Positions 46,025 to 52,728 of a DNA stretch of 52,728 bases are shown one piece after another. The notes below the pieces were generated by a model. It saw only the letters and a list, made by a program, of their open reading frames with translations. It was not told the DNA's origin and did no database searches. Each line of letters starts with the position of its first letter. Position 1 is the first letter of the stretch. The stretch is from an uncultured Litorivicinus sp. GTDB lineage: Bacteria; Pseudomonadota; Gammaproteobacteria; Pseudomonadales; Litorivicinaceae. Position numbers and translations under genes: made by a program. The stretch lies in contig CACJLQ010000010.1 of assembly GCA_902594275.1 (NCBI GenBank), positions 1 through 52,728 of the forward strand. Reading direction: 5' to 3'.

Positions 46025-46873
46025 TTGAGTTTTCTTGACCATTTTGACCGTGCGCACAACGCTGATCTACAATCTTGGACGCCCTGGTTCCAGGGGGATG
46101 CACTACTTGGTTATGTCCAAGATCGGTTCAAAGAATCTGGGCTAAATTTTGGGCTGTGGCAGGAATCAGAACTGGGTCTCGTCATTCCGAGCTTATGTGC
46201 AGAAGACCTCAATCAACACTTCGCGCGATTTGCAAAAGAGGTTTACGAAGACGGGCTTCTCCGAAGTTGGGTTGGTGAACTCTTTCCAGTTAAAGCATCA
46301 GTCAATGATCCGACCCGATTTGTGATGGAGCGCACATTGACTGCACCACTTGGTTGTCTCACTTTCGGTGTGCATCTCAATGGCTTTGTAAGAACGCAGA
46401 TAGGCATCGAGTTGTGGGTTGCAAAGCGATCACTGAGCAAACCAACATTTCCAGGCAAACTCGATAATATAGTTGCTGGTGGCCAACCAGCTGGACTTGG
46501 TCTATTCGAAAATTTAATCAAAGAATGCGCTGAAGAGGCTGGCATTTCGGAAGCTCAAGCTAGTCAATCCATTGCAACCGGAACAGTCAGCTATCGATAC
46601 ACCGATGGACGCGGATTGAAACGTGATATTTTGTATTGTTATGATCTCGAACTTCCAGACAGCTTCGTACCAATTTGCCAGGATGGTGAAGTGGAGTCCT
46701 TCGAGCGACTACCAATTCAAGACGTACTGGCAATCATCGAAACAACGGACGCGTTTAAATATAACTGTAACCTAGTGATTATTGATTTCGCGATCCGCCA
46801 CGGCATTTTGACCGGAGATAATACGCCAGAGTATGCGTCGCTTTGTGAACGAAGGAACCAGCTCAAAAGCTAG
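46025..46873 (+). CDS. Nudix hydrolase with DUF4743-type N-terminal domain
   Basis: 282 aa. The Nudix box lies near 155-180: GGQPAGLGLFENLIKECAEE followed by AG. The GG, the E-C-A-E-E catalytic pair and AG fit, with the loop slightly variant at the start. The N-terminal 110 residues resemble the DUF4743 domain found in fungal and bacterial Nudix proteins related to thiamine pyrophosphate-like substrates. Start TTG 46025 is chosen for GGAG seven bases upstream; another TTG lies at 46013. Tail overlaps the opposing DUF6482 gene by 4 bp. The substrate is uncertain. Confidence 0.82.
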   Translation: MSFLDHFDRAHNADLQSWTPWFQGDALLGYVQDRFKESGLNFGLWQESELGLVIPSLCAEDLNQHFARFAKEVYEDGLLRSWVGELFPVKASVNDPTRFVMERTLTAPLGCLTFGVHLNGFVRTQIGIELWVAKRSLSKPTFPGKLDNIVAGGQPAGLGLFENLIKECAEEAGISEAQASQSIATGTVSYRYTDGRGLKRDILYCYDLELPDSFVPICQDGEVESFERLPIQDVLAIIETTDAFKYNCNLVIIDFAIRHGILTGDNTPEYASLCERRNQLKS

Positions 46874-47190
46874 CCAAGACCGGCAAGTAGCCGCAAATCC
46901 ATTGGCGTACGCAGGGATGGATCCTCGGTCGGACATGGCTCGTGACCAATCACCTCGTCATACGCACATTGATGTACAATGACAGCGTCCGTTCCCCCCA
47001 CGTCAGCCAATGCCGTACCAGCCTGTGTTGATGACTTAAAAACCTGATTGTCACCATCTGCTTTTTTCAGCATGGTTTCACCAACTTCTGTCACGATCTT
47101 CACTAGATAGACAATTCCCTCGAATGCATGGATCTCAAGAGTCGGCGACTGACCGTTCGCGAGCATTGCTTTCAGATCTGCTAAAGTCAT
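46870..47190 (-). CDS. DUF6482 family protein
   Basis: 106 aa, soluble. It has the family pattern of a short N-terminal MTLADLKAMLANG, a strand EIHAFEGIVYLVKI, a LKKADGDNQVFKSS middle and a late VHQCAYDEVIGHEP. Such proteins occur in Pseudomonas and relatives; the function is unknown. The start overlaps the stop of the MerR-type regulator gene as ATGA, so the two are translationally coupled and probably act together. Confidence 0.7.
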   Translation of the reverse strand: MTLADLKAMLANGQSPTLEIHAFEGIVYLVKIVTEVGETMLKKADGDNQVFKSSTQAGTALADVGGTDAVIVHQCAYDEVIGHEPCPTEDPSLRTPMDLRLLAGLG

Positions 47191-48194
47191 GCCGATTGAA
47201 GTCTGAAGCCTCGATCACGAAGTTCGTTCAACGTTTGCCGCAATTCATTTAAAGATGGCGGTGATTGAAGGCCCAATCGGCCAATCAACTGTCGGTGATG
47301 CGCTGCAGCAGAACCTCCAACAAACAGTGGAATCTTCTGGTCAAGTTGCGATCGCAATCGGGTCAATTCAGTCGGAATACGTGGATCATCGGCTGGATAA
47401 GTCAAAGACAAACTCACTGCACGCGCTCCAGACTGCATTGCACACGCTGCGATTTCATCTGCCGGCGTATTCGGCCCGAGGTAAACGGGCAACCAGCCAT
47501 CAACTGAGACAAGCGCGGCAATCATCAGTGCCCCGAGCTCATGAAGCTGTCCGGTTGGTGTAGTGATAATGATCTTCGGTTCGCTACCGGTAAAGGTTTC
47601 GCGAAATCGAAGGGCCCCAATAAATGTCCTCAAGTGCGCAGTTGCCATGTGCTCATGTGCGATCCGAAGCTTTCCGAGGCGCGTGGATTCACCAATTTCG
47701 CGTAGCAGCGGTCCGATCACTGTCTCGAGGTATGCGGGCAGCGCTTGCTTCACAAGGCCCTCTTGTAGCAACTGATCAAAGCGGTGCTGATCCATGGTTT
47801 GAATTGCGAACAACATGGCGTCGACAGCGTCTTGTGTATCTGTGGACTCAAGCGGATTAGACCAGCTTGGCCGATAGACCTCTGCTGGATTGTCCTGTGC
47901 TGCATCAAAACGGCTATCTTCGGAGACCACGTCGCGAAGGGCTTCGAGCGACATCGGAGCCACATCAACCAAGCGGCGCCCGTTTTGTTTTGCGATCCGG
48001 ATCATTCGAAGCCGTTCAATATCATAATCGCTGTAGAGTCTGCGCTTGGTATCACTACGCGCAGGCTCAACAACGTGGTAACGTTTCTCCCATGCGCGAA
48101 TCAAGTCGACCGTCAGACCAGTTCGATTGGCGACCAATCGGATTGGATGTCGGGGTGCTGTGTCGATACTTGAAATCGTTTCTAAAGTAGCCAT
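47187..48194 (-). CDS. MerR-family regulator with cobalamin-binding domain (LitR/CarH-like)
   Basis: 335 aa from ATG 48194. MerR winged helix (about 17-75; RTGLTVDLIRAWEKRYHVVE), four-helix bundle (about 118-200) and B12-binding Rossmann domain (about 205-325) with H218 in GQLHELG as the lower cobalt ligand and YLGPNTP. The bundle keeps the EH pair (E181, H182) of CarH. The Trp-His pair of the CarH light sensor falls at T171-R172 and is missing. An upstream TTG at 48236 is rejected because it would place the direct-repeat operator in the coding region. Divergent from the J-protein gene by 51 bp. No photolyase or carotenoid genes are nearby. Confidence 0.88.
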   Translation of the reverse strand: MATLETISSIDTAPRHPIRLVANRTGLTVDLIRAWEKRYHVVEPARSDTKRRLYSDYDIERLRMIRIAKQNGRRLVDVAPMSLEALRDVVSEDSRFDAAQDNPAEVYRPSWSNPLESTDTQDAVDAMLFAIQTMDQHRFDQLLQEGLVKQALPAYLETVIGPLLREIGESTRLGKLRIAHEHMATAHLRTFIGALRFRETFTGSEPKIIITTPTGQLHELGALMIAALVSVDGWLPVYLGPNTPADEIAACAMQSGARAVSLSLTYPADDPRIPTELTRLRSQLDQKIPLFVGGSAAAHHRQLIGRLGLQSPPSLNELRQTLNELRDRGFRLQSA

Positions 48195-48213
48195 ACCTAC
48201 TAGTGTGGCAATG

Positions 48214-48230
48214 TTGTCCCACTTTTGTCC
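48214..48230 (-). promoter_or_regulatory. 11-bp-spaced direct repeat between the MerR-type and J-protein genes
   Basis: TTGTCC occurs at 48214-48219 and 48225-48230 on the plus strand (GGACAA on the minus), exactly 11 bp apart. CarH and related B12-domain MerR proteins bind 11-bp-spaced direct repeats. The pair lies 20 bp before the regulator ATG and 16 bp before the divergent ATG, so it could control both genes. Confidence 0.5.
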
Positions 48231-48245
48231 AGACAAATATAGAAC

Positions 48246-48752
48246 ATGAGAATACTCATCATCGCCCTCGTCGTCCTTGCGTTGTTTTATCTGCTCACTC
48301 GCGGATCAACCAAAGGCTGGATTGCAGAAAACAAATTCAAGGTCATCGGCGGCGCTGTTGCAATCGGCATCTTATTATTGGTTGTCACTGGTAAACTACC
48401 TGCTTTGGCGGCCCTCGCGGCACCAATTGCAGCATTTGGCAGACGCTTATGGAGTCTTCGCGGGCTCTTATCGATGTTCCCGCAACTCCGCCAAATCCTG
48501 GGGCTCGGCGCAGCCGCAGGGGCTGGTGCGGCGCATGCGAACCAGCAGAGATCGGCACGCGACGAACCGATGACCGTCAAGCGCGCCACTGAAATTCTTG
48601 GTGTCGATGAGAACGCAACTCCTGCTGAGATCAGAGCAGCACACAGAAAGCTCATGGGTAAAATGCATCCAGACAAAGACGGGACCGATTTTCTTGCCGC
48701 GTTGATTAACGAGGCTCGGGATTTCCTTATCGCTCGCCATCAAGACACTTGA
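48246..48752 (+). CDS. membrane-anchored J-domain protein
   Basis: 168 aa. Two N-terminal hydrophobic helices (about 2-18 and 34-65), a Gly/Ala-rich linker and a compact C-terminal J domain (about 110-165; ATEILGVDENATPAEIRAAH, then KMHPDKDG with the HPD that triggers DnaK). The order, membrane part then J domain at the C-terminus, is like mitochondrial Tim14/Pam18 and bacterial relatives. Divergent from the MerR-type gene; its tail overlaps the opposing antiporter gene by 26 bp. The DnaK client at the membrane is unknown. Confidence 0.9.
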   Translation: MRILIIALVVLALFYLLTRGSTKGWIAENKFKVIGGAVAIGILLLVVTGKLPALAALAAPIAAFGRRLWSLRGLLSMFPQLRQILGLGAAAGAGAAHANQQRSARDEPMTVKRATEILGVDENATPAEIRAAHRKLMGKMHPDKDGTDFLAALINEARDFLIARHQDT

Positions 48753-50283
48753 GGACAGCCTTTCCAAGGCCAAGACCCGCAGCATCGTGGGCATCGTAAA
48801 TAAGATTTGCACCGGCATCCTCAACACGAGCAACGGTATGACGAGACCGTACACTTACCGCGATCACGCCCTCAAAACCTCGTTCCCTCAACCGATTCGT
48901 TGCCCAACACTGTGAATCTGGTTCAGGCATCGTCAATACCACTGCCTCAAGTCGACCAAAACGCAAGTTATTCCAGAAACCAGGGTCCTCAGCATCAGCA
49001 AATACAACTCGACGACCAACCTCACGATGGGATTCCAGTTTCCCAGGGTCAGCGTCAATACCGACCACTTTTTCACCATCATCCGTTAAGCTATCGAAAA
49101 CAGCCGTTCCGATTCGACCCATCCCGATGACAAGCACGTGCGCTCCACCTAACGTCAACGGTTGCTCATCTGGATGGCGATCCGTTCGCTCAAGACGCAT
49201 GAGCGGCCCCTCAAATCGCTCGTATAATTCATGTGCAAACCAATTCAACGGCGCAGAGATCACAAAACTCAGGGTCACAGCAACGGCAATCACAGGGAGT
49301 ACCGATGTTGGAATCAAGCCAGTATCCGCCCAAGCTGCGGCTACGATGAGGGCAAATTCCGAGTACGAAAACAAAGTAATCGACATTAAAAACGCGGTGT
49401 AAGAGCGAAGCCGAATGACTAACAAAAGCCCAAACAACACCATCAGTTTGATCGGCAACAGAAGTAGCAGTGGTATTGCGTCCATCAGAACCTGGAGATC
49501 GAGCGGGACTTGCATCCCAACACGCAAGAAAAACGCAATCAGCAGTAACTCGCGGATTCCCCAAAGATAATTGGCAAGGCCCCTCGCCACCGGATGGTTC
49601 GCAAACACCATACCCATGACCAGCGCGCCAAGTTCACCACTGACCCCAACGGCTTTGAATAATTGAGCACCAAGAACCAATGCAATCAGCACGCCAACCA
49701 ATAACTGCAATTCTGGTTCCGGAGACAGTTTCTCAAGACCCCTTCTCAACATCGGAGCAACCAGTGGTATTGCAAGCAAGCCAAGCGCATAAGGTGAGGG
49801 CGCCGAATCACCACCAATCGCCAACAAAGTCACTGCAACAAGGTCCTGAAGAACCAGAATACTGATCGACAAGCGACCGTGAAACGCGCGGATTTCTCGA
49901 CGCGCCTCCAGTCCCTTTGCAGCGACGACCGTACTCGAAAAACCGAGGGTCAGCGCCAACGCAATCTTCATCTCGATCGACAAATCTTGCGTGAAAGCCA
50001 GCATCAAAATCAGGGCCGACAACATCAAATGCAGGAGGGTGCCAAATGCAACATCGAATCGAAAGATCGATTTGGGGTTCATTTTCAAGCCAACCGCGAA
50101 CAGAAGGAGCTCGACACCGATTTCTGATGGCACATCGAGCCAATGGTTAATATCCCCAAGATCATTCGCCGCAAAAAGAGCACCGGCCATTAGATATCCG
50201 ACTAGAGGAGGTAATGCGAGCCAACGGGCAATTTGCCCCGCTCCCCAAGCGCCGGCAATCCAAATCAATACTATAGACATCAT
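48727..50283 (-). CDS. CPA2-family cation:proton antiporter with TrkA-N domain (KefB-like)
   Basis: 518 aa from ATG 50283, which overlaps the epmB stop (ATGA). Na/H-exchanger membrane domain (about 1-375, some 12 helices; PPLVGYLMAGAL, ELLLFAVGLKM) and a cytoplasmic RCK/TrkA-N domain (about 385-515) with the nucleotide motif GMGRIG. Layout matches KefB/KefC, but it is somewhat shorter and no KefG/KefF partner is present. Likely exchanges K or Na for protons; ion choice unclear. Confidence 0.9.
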   Translation of the reverse strand: MMSIVLIWIAGAWGAGQIARWLALPPLVGYLMAGALFAANDLGDINHWLDVPSEIGVELLLFAVGLKMNPKSIFRFDVAFGTLLHLMLSALILMLAFTQDLSIEMKIALALTLGFSSTVVAAKGLEARREIRAFHGRLSISILVLQDLVAVTLLAIGGDSAPSPYALGLLAIPLVAPMLRRGLEKLSPEPELQLLVGVLIALVLGAQLFKAVGVSGELGALVMGMVFANHPVARGLANYLWGIRELLLIAFFLRVGMQVPLDLQVLMDAIPLLLLLPIKLMVLFGLLLVIRLRSYTAFLMSITLFSYSEFALIVAAAWADTGLIPTSVLPVIAVAVTLSFVISAPLNWFAHELYERFEGPLMRLERTDRHPDEQPLTLGGAHVLVIGMGRIGTAVFDSLTDDGEKVVGIDADPGKLESHREVGRRVVFADAEDPGFWNNLRFGRLEAVVLTMPEPDSQCWATNRLRERGFEGVIAVSVRSRHTVARVEDAGANLIYDAHDAAGLGLGKAVLKCLDGER

Positions 50284-51266
50284 AAGCGTGCCGTTTCGCT
50301 CCACGGCATTTTGTGCCCTACTCCCGGCACTTCCCTCACAAGTTTCGGAACGAGATATCCTGGAAGTGCATCTAATAACGCCTCATAGAGAGTGGCCACT
50401 TCTTCGTCGGTCACATCAAAGTGATGTGCTCCAGCAACTGGATCCAAAACGTTGAGATAATACGGATCGATCCCTGCCTCGAACAATCGTTCACTTAGAG
50501 TAATGAGACTTGTTGCCGAGTCGTTGACGCCACGCAAAATCACAGCTTGATTCAGTACTGAACGGCAGACTGCTCTCAACCGACCGACAGCACACTTCAC
50601 AGACCCGTCAACTTCATTGGCATGATTAATATGCAAAACCATGACAGTAGGCAGTCGTATGGATGCAATCGTTCCACAAAGCGCATCGGTGATTCGAGCT
50701 GGAATCACCACTGGTAACCGACTGTGGATGCGCAAGCGAGCAACCGTGGGTATCGATTCAAATCGTGACAATAGATCCCGAATCGAGGAGTCATCGGCCA
50801 TCAAGGGATCACCGCCTGACAAGATGACTTCGTTCACTTCAGGGTGTTCGATCAAATAGTTGATTAGAAAATCAACATCTCGTGAAGTCAGTGTCTGTTC
50901 TTGATACGGAAAATGACGCCGAAAACAGTAACGGCAATTGATGGCACAACCACCACGATAAATCAGCAGAACTCGCGACCGATACTTATGGAGGACACCA
51001 GGTAACACACTGTCGAATTCATCCAAAGGATCAGCTACAAAGCCCGGTGTCGGAATGCGTTCTTCACTAACGGATAGCACCTGTCGTAACAATGGGTCAT
51101 GCGGATCGCCAGGGACCATTCGCTTGATAAAAGGTTCTGGGACCCGAACTGAAAAGGTCGGCGTGTGATCAACACCTTGTACTTGGGTTGCATCCAATCC
51201 GAGACGTGTGAGTAGCACTTCGGGGCTTGTCACACCGTTGGCTAACTCCCGTTGCCACGAATTCAC
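50280..51266 (-). CDS. epmB: EF-P lysine 2,3-aminomutase EpmB
   Basis: Radical-SAM, PLP-dependent enzyme converting lysine to (R)-beta-lysine for EF-P. 328 aa. The cluster motif CAINCRYC (CxxxCxxC) is followed by FRRHFPY, EVILSGGDPL and RIHSRLPVVIPARI typical of lysine 2,3-aminomutase relatives; the short C-terminus distinguishes EpmB from KamA. GTG start overlaps the ribE stop. The substrate protein EF-P and ligase EpmA are at 13385-14904. Confidence 0.95.
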   Translation of the reverse strand: MNSWQRELANGVTSPEVLLTRLGLDATQVQGVDHTPTFSVRVPEPFIKRMVPGDPHDPLLRQVLSVSEERIPTPGFVADPLDEFDSVLPGVLHKYRSRVLLIYRGGCAINCRYCFRRHFPYQEQTLTSRDVDFLINYLIEHPEVNEVILSGGDPLMADDSSIRDLLSRFESIPTVARLRIHSRLPVVIPARITDALCGTIASIRLPTVMVLHINHANEVDGSVKCAVGRLRAVCRSVLNQAVILRGVNDSATSLITLSERLFEAGIDPYYLNVLDPVAGAHHFDVTDEEVATLYEALLDALPGYLVPKLVREVPGVGHKMPWSETARL

Positions 51267-51874
51267 GATCGCTGTTCCAATACTCGCTCAACAGTATCGA
51301 CGATCGCTTGGGTTTGGGAATCAATTTCAAGATTCAACGAGTCATCGACTGTGACTCGACCAAAAGTCGTTAATTCACGGGTTTCGGGAATCAAGTGAAC
51401 ACTCAACTGCCCGTCTCGCTCGGTATCACCGACGGTTAATGAGCATCCATTAAGTGAGACATAGCCTTTTGGCAGCACGTACTTTTTCAGCGCTTCCGGA
51501 ACAGCCCACCACACCGCCAGATTTGCGTCAATTTCTACCACTTCGGTCACTTGAGCTAGCCCGTGAATGTGCCCTGACAACACATGACCACCAATTTCAT
51601 CACCAAAACGAGCCGCACGCTCCACATTAACAACATGACCGACCTTCAAATCACCGAGATTTGTCAGTCGCAACGTTTCATCAATCACATCAAACTCGAC
51701 ACCATGCTGATCCCAACCGACGGCTGTCAAACAAACGCCATTGATTGCAACAGATGCGCCCGTTTCCAGCCCCCGATCGCGGCCGGTCGGTAGTCTAACC
51801 TGAAGACGACGAATTCCGCCGTGATCCTGAATCTGAGTGACCTCACCCAACCCCTGAACAATCCCTGTGAACAT
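51263..51874 (-). CDS. ribE: riboflavin synthase alpha subunit
   Basis: Makes riboflavin from two 6,7-dimethyl-8-ribityllumazines. 203 aa with two tandem lumazine-binding barrels: MFTGIVQGLGEV and GASVAINGVCLTAV in the first, SGHIHGLAQVTEV and GYVSLNGCSLTVG in the second. The start overlaps the stop of the monooxygenase gene (TAATG). Supply of flavin beside an FAD enzyme gene may be just operon packing. Confidence 0.97.
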   Translation of the reverse strand: MFTGIVQGLGEVTQIQDHGGIRRLQVRLPTGRDRGLETGASVAINGVCLTAVGWDQHGVEFDVIDETLRLTNLGDLKVGHVVNVERAARFGDEIGGHVLSGHIHGLAQVTEVVEIDANLAVWWAVPEALKKYVLPKGYVSLNGCSLTVGDTERDGQLSVHLIPETRELTTFGRVTVDDSLNLEIDSQTQAIVDTVERVLEQRS

Positions 51875-52728
51875 TAACCAGCTAACCCCTGAATCAATGA
51901 TCGAATCGTTGGATGACGATCCGCTGTTCGTAATGCAAAACTTCGGCCTAATTGCAACAGTGGCTGATCAGAGCGAAATACGTTGGAAAAAAGGCCCATC
52001 ACCATAGCAACAGTCTGTTGCTCAAAACGCCGTTCACGCGCAACAGTTCGTGCAATGCGATCACCACGGGCCGAAGGAGCCTTCACCAACGTCTGTTGTA
52101 ACGCATTCACATCTGCAAATCCAAGGTTCGCTCCAAGACCTGCTAACGGCAAAATGCCGTGGGCAGTATCGCCGATGGCTAACAAACATCCGAGAGAATC
52201 CTGCTTCAATGATTGCTGAGACAGCGGAATCCAAATCGGTTCATCGACGAAACTCAAGGCACCTCGTACCGACTCACTGGTCTGAGTGATCGTTAAAGAC
52301 AATGTCTCGATTGAATACTCTTTGAGTTCAGACGCAGTATCGAGATCCAATGACCAAACCAGGCTCACACGATGCTCACCGTCCCGATCAGTTAATGGCA
52401 ACAGTGCTAGCGGGCCGCATTCAGTGAAAATTTGAAACGCCTCTTCATGATGCGGTTGCTCGCTTCTCAATGTCCCAACGACTGCCATCTGTCGATAACC
52501 CCCGTCGACAATTTCAAAACCAGAAGCAAGTGCCGTGTGTGCTTGGCGTCCCTCGGCAAAGATCGCTAAATCAGCGTCAAGCTCATTCTTGGGGAGCGTC
52601 AACACGCCTCGTTGCGAAACGGACTCAACCCGCTCCGAAACACAATCGATACCTGATTCAGCAACCCGCGACAGTAACTGATTGCGAACCCAATCCGCCT
52701 CAACCAAATGACCAAGGGCGGCTTCGGT
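51874..52728 (-). CDS. FAD-dependent UbiH/VisC-family monooxygenase, 5' end cut
   Basis: Only the C-terminal 284 codons are in the window; the frame stays open to the last base. The second FAD motif is GDTAHGILPLAGLGANLGFADV, the pattern of ubiquinone-ring hydroxylases (UbiH, UbiF, VisC), and LVEADWVRNQLLSRV fits the middle of the fold. Which ring position it hydroxylates cannot be told without the N-terminus. Directly upstream of ribE-epmB-antiporter in one run of overlapping genes. Confidence 0.82.
   Translation of the reverse strand, partial: TEAALGHLVEADWVRNQLLSRVAESGIDCVSERVESVSQRGVLTLPKNELDADLAIFAEGRQAHTALASGFEIVDGGYRQMAVVGTLRSEQPHHEEAFQIFTECGPLALLPLTDRDGEHRVSLVWSLDLDTASELKEYSIETLSLTITQTSESVRGALSFVDEPIWIPLSQQSLKQDSLGCLLAIGDTAHGILPLAGLGANLGFADVNALQQTLVKAPSARGDRIARTVARERRFEQQTVAMVMGLFSNVFRSDQPLLQLGRSFALRTADRHPTIRSLIQGLAG

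Noticed and set aside
48195..48236. TTG 48236 as the start of the cobalamin-domain MerR gene
   Set aside because: It would add a 14-residue tail unlike MerR proteins and put the 11-bp-spaced repeat into coding sequence; ATG 48194 is more likely despite a weak ribosome site.

Overview
The window is chromosomal DNA of a gammaproteobacterium, probably a marine or free-living relative of the Oceanospirillales/Pseudomonadales. I base this on gene content and order: orn, queG, tsaE, amiB and mutL; rpsF-rpsR-DUF2232-rplI; the complete EF-P lysylation set efp/epmA/epmB; hisZ-purA-hfq; a DUF6482 gene; and glnS. I cannot name the genus. About 57 genes or gene remnants are packed tightly, with many ATGA/TGATG start-stop overlaps and five tail-to-tail overlaps of convergent genes. 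I saw no tRNA, rRNA, CRISPR array or insertion sequence.

Layout. 1-2300: sparse, accessory-looking edge with a possible integrase N-terminus remnant, a membrane adenylate cyclase and a frameshifted small gene. 2300-6000: a LysR regulator facing a three-gene metabolic cluster (3-hydroxyacyl-CoA-dehydrogenase-like enzyme, glutathione S-transferase, CmcJ/NvfI-type oxidoreductase). 6338-7585: a secreted protein with three Ig-like repeats. 7587-22878: a long housekeeping block covering mismatch repair, cell-wall amidase, tRNA modification, oligoribonuclease, EF-P and its ligase, ribosomal proteins S6/S18/L9, Hfq, purine and histidine synthesis, serine phosphatase and topoisomerase IV. 22914-27086: a sulfide/persulfide cluster (two frameshifted YeeE/YedE genes, a persulfide-dioxygenase-like Blh protein, a rhodanese-like DUF442 protein, a SulP transporter). 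27072-30471: murQ-like, glnS and a thioredoxin-TPR chaperone. 30542-36956: the SUF iron-sulfur assembly locus (sufE, an Rrf2 regulator with an IscR-like operator, sufBCDST, a Rieske ferredoxin). 37238-45654: a LacI-regulated ABC importer joined to a fused dihydroxyacetone-type kinase. 46025-52728: a Nudix hydrolase, DUF6482 plus a cobalamin-domain MerR regulator, a membrane J-protein, a CPA2 antiporter, epmB, ribE and a UbiH-family monooxygenase cut by the window end.

The most distinctive region is the LacI-ABC-kinase operon. It has a perfect 18-bp palindromic operator plus a degenerate copy exactly 31 bp away, a stem-loop after the binding-protein gene, a 62-residue membrane protein and two different ATPases. 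No dehydrogenase or isomerase lies between transporter and kinase, so the simplest reading is uptake and direct phosphorylation of dihydroxyacetone or a similar short ketose. Other points worth a second look are the cobalamin-domain regulator that lacks the Trp-His pair of the CarH photosensor, the broken YeeE pair, a structured hfq 5' leader and a shortened HisZ.
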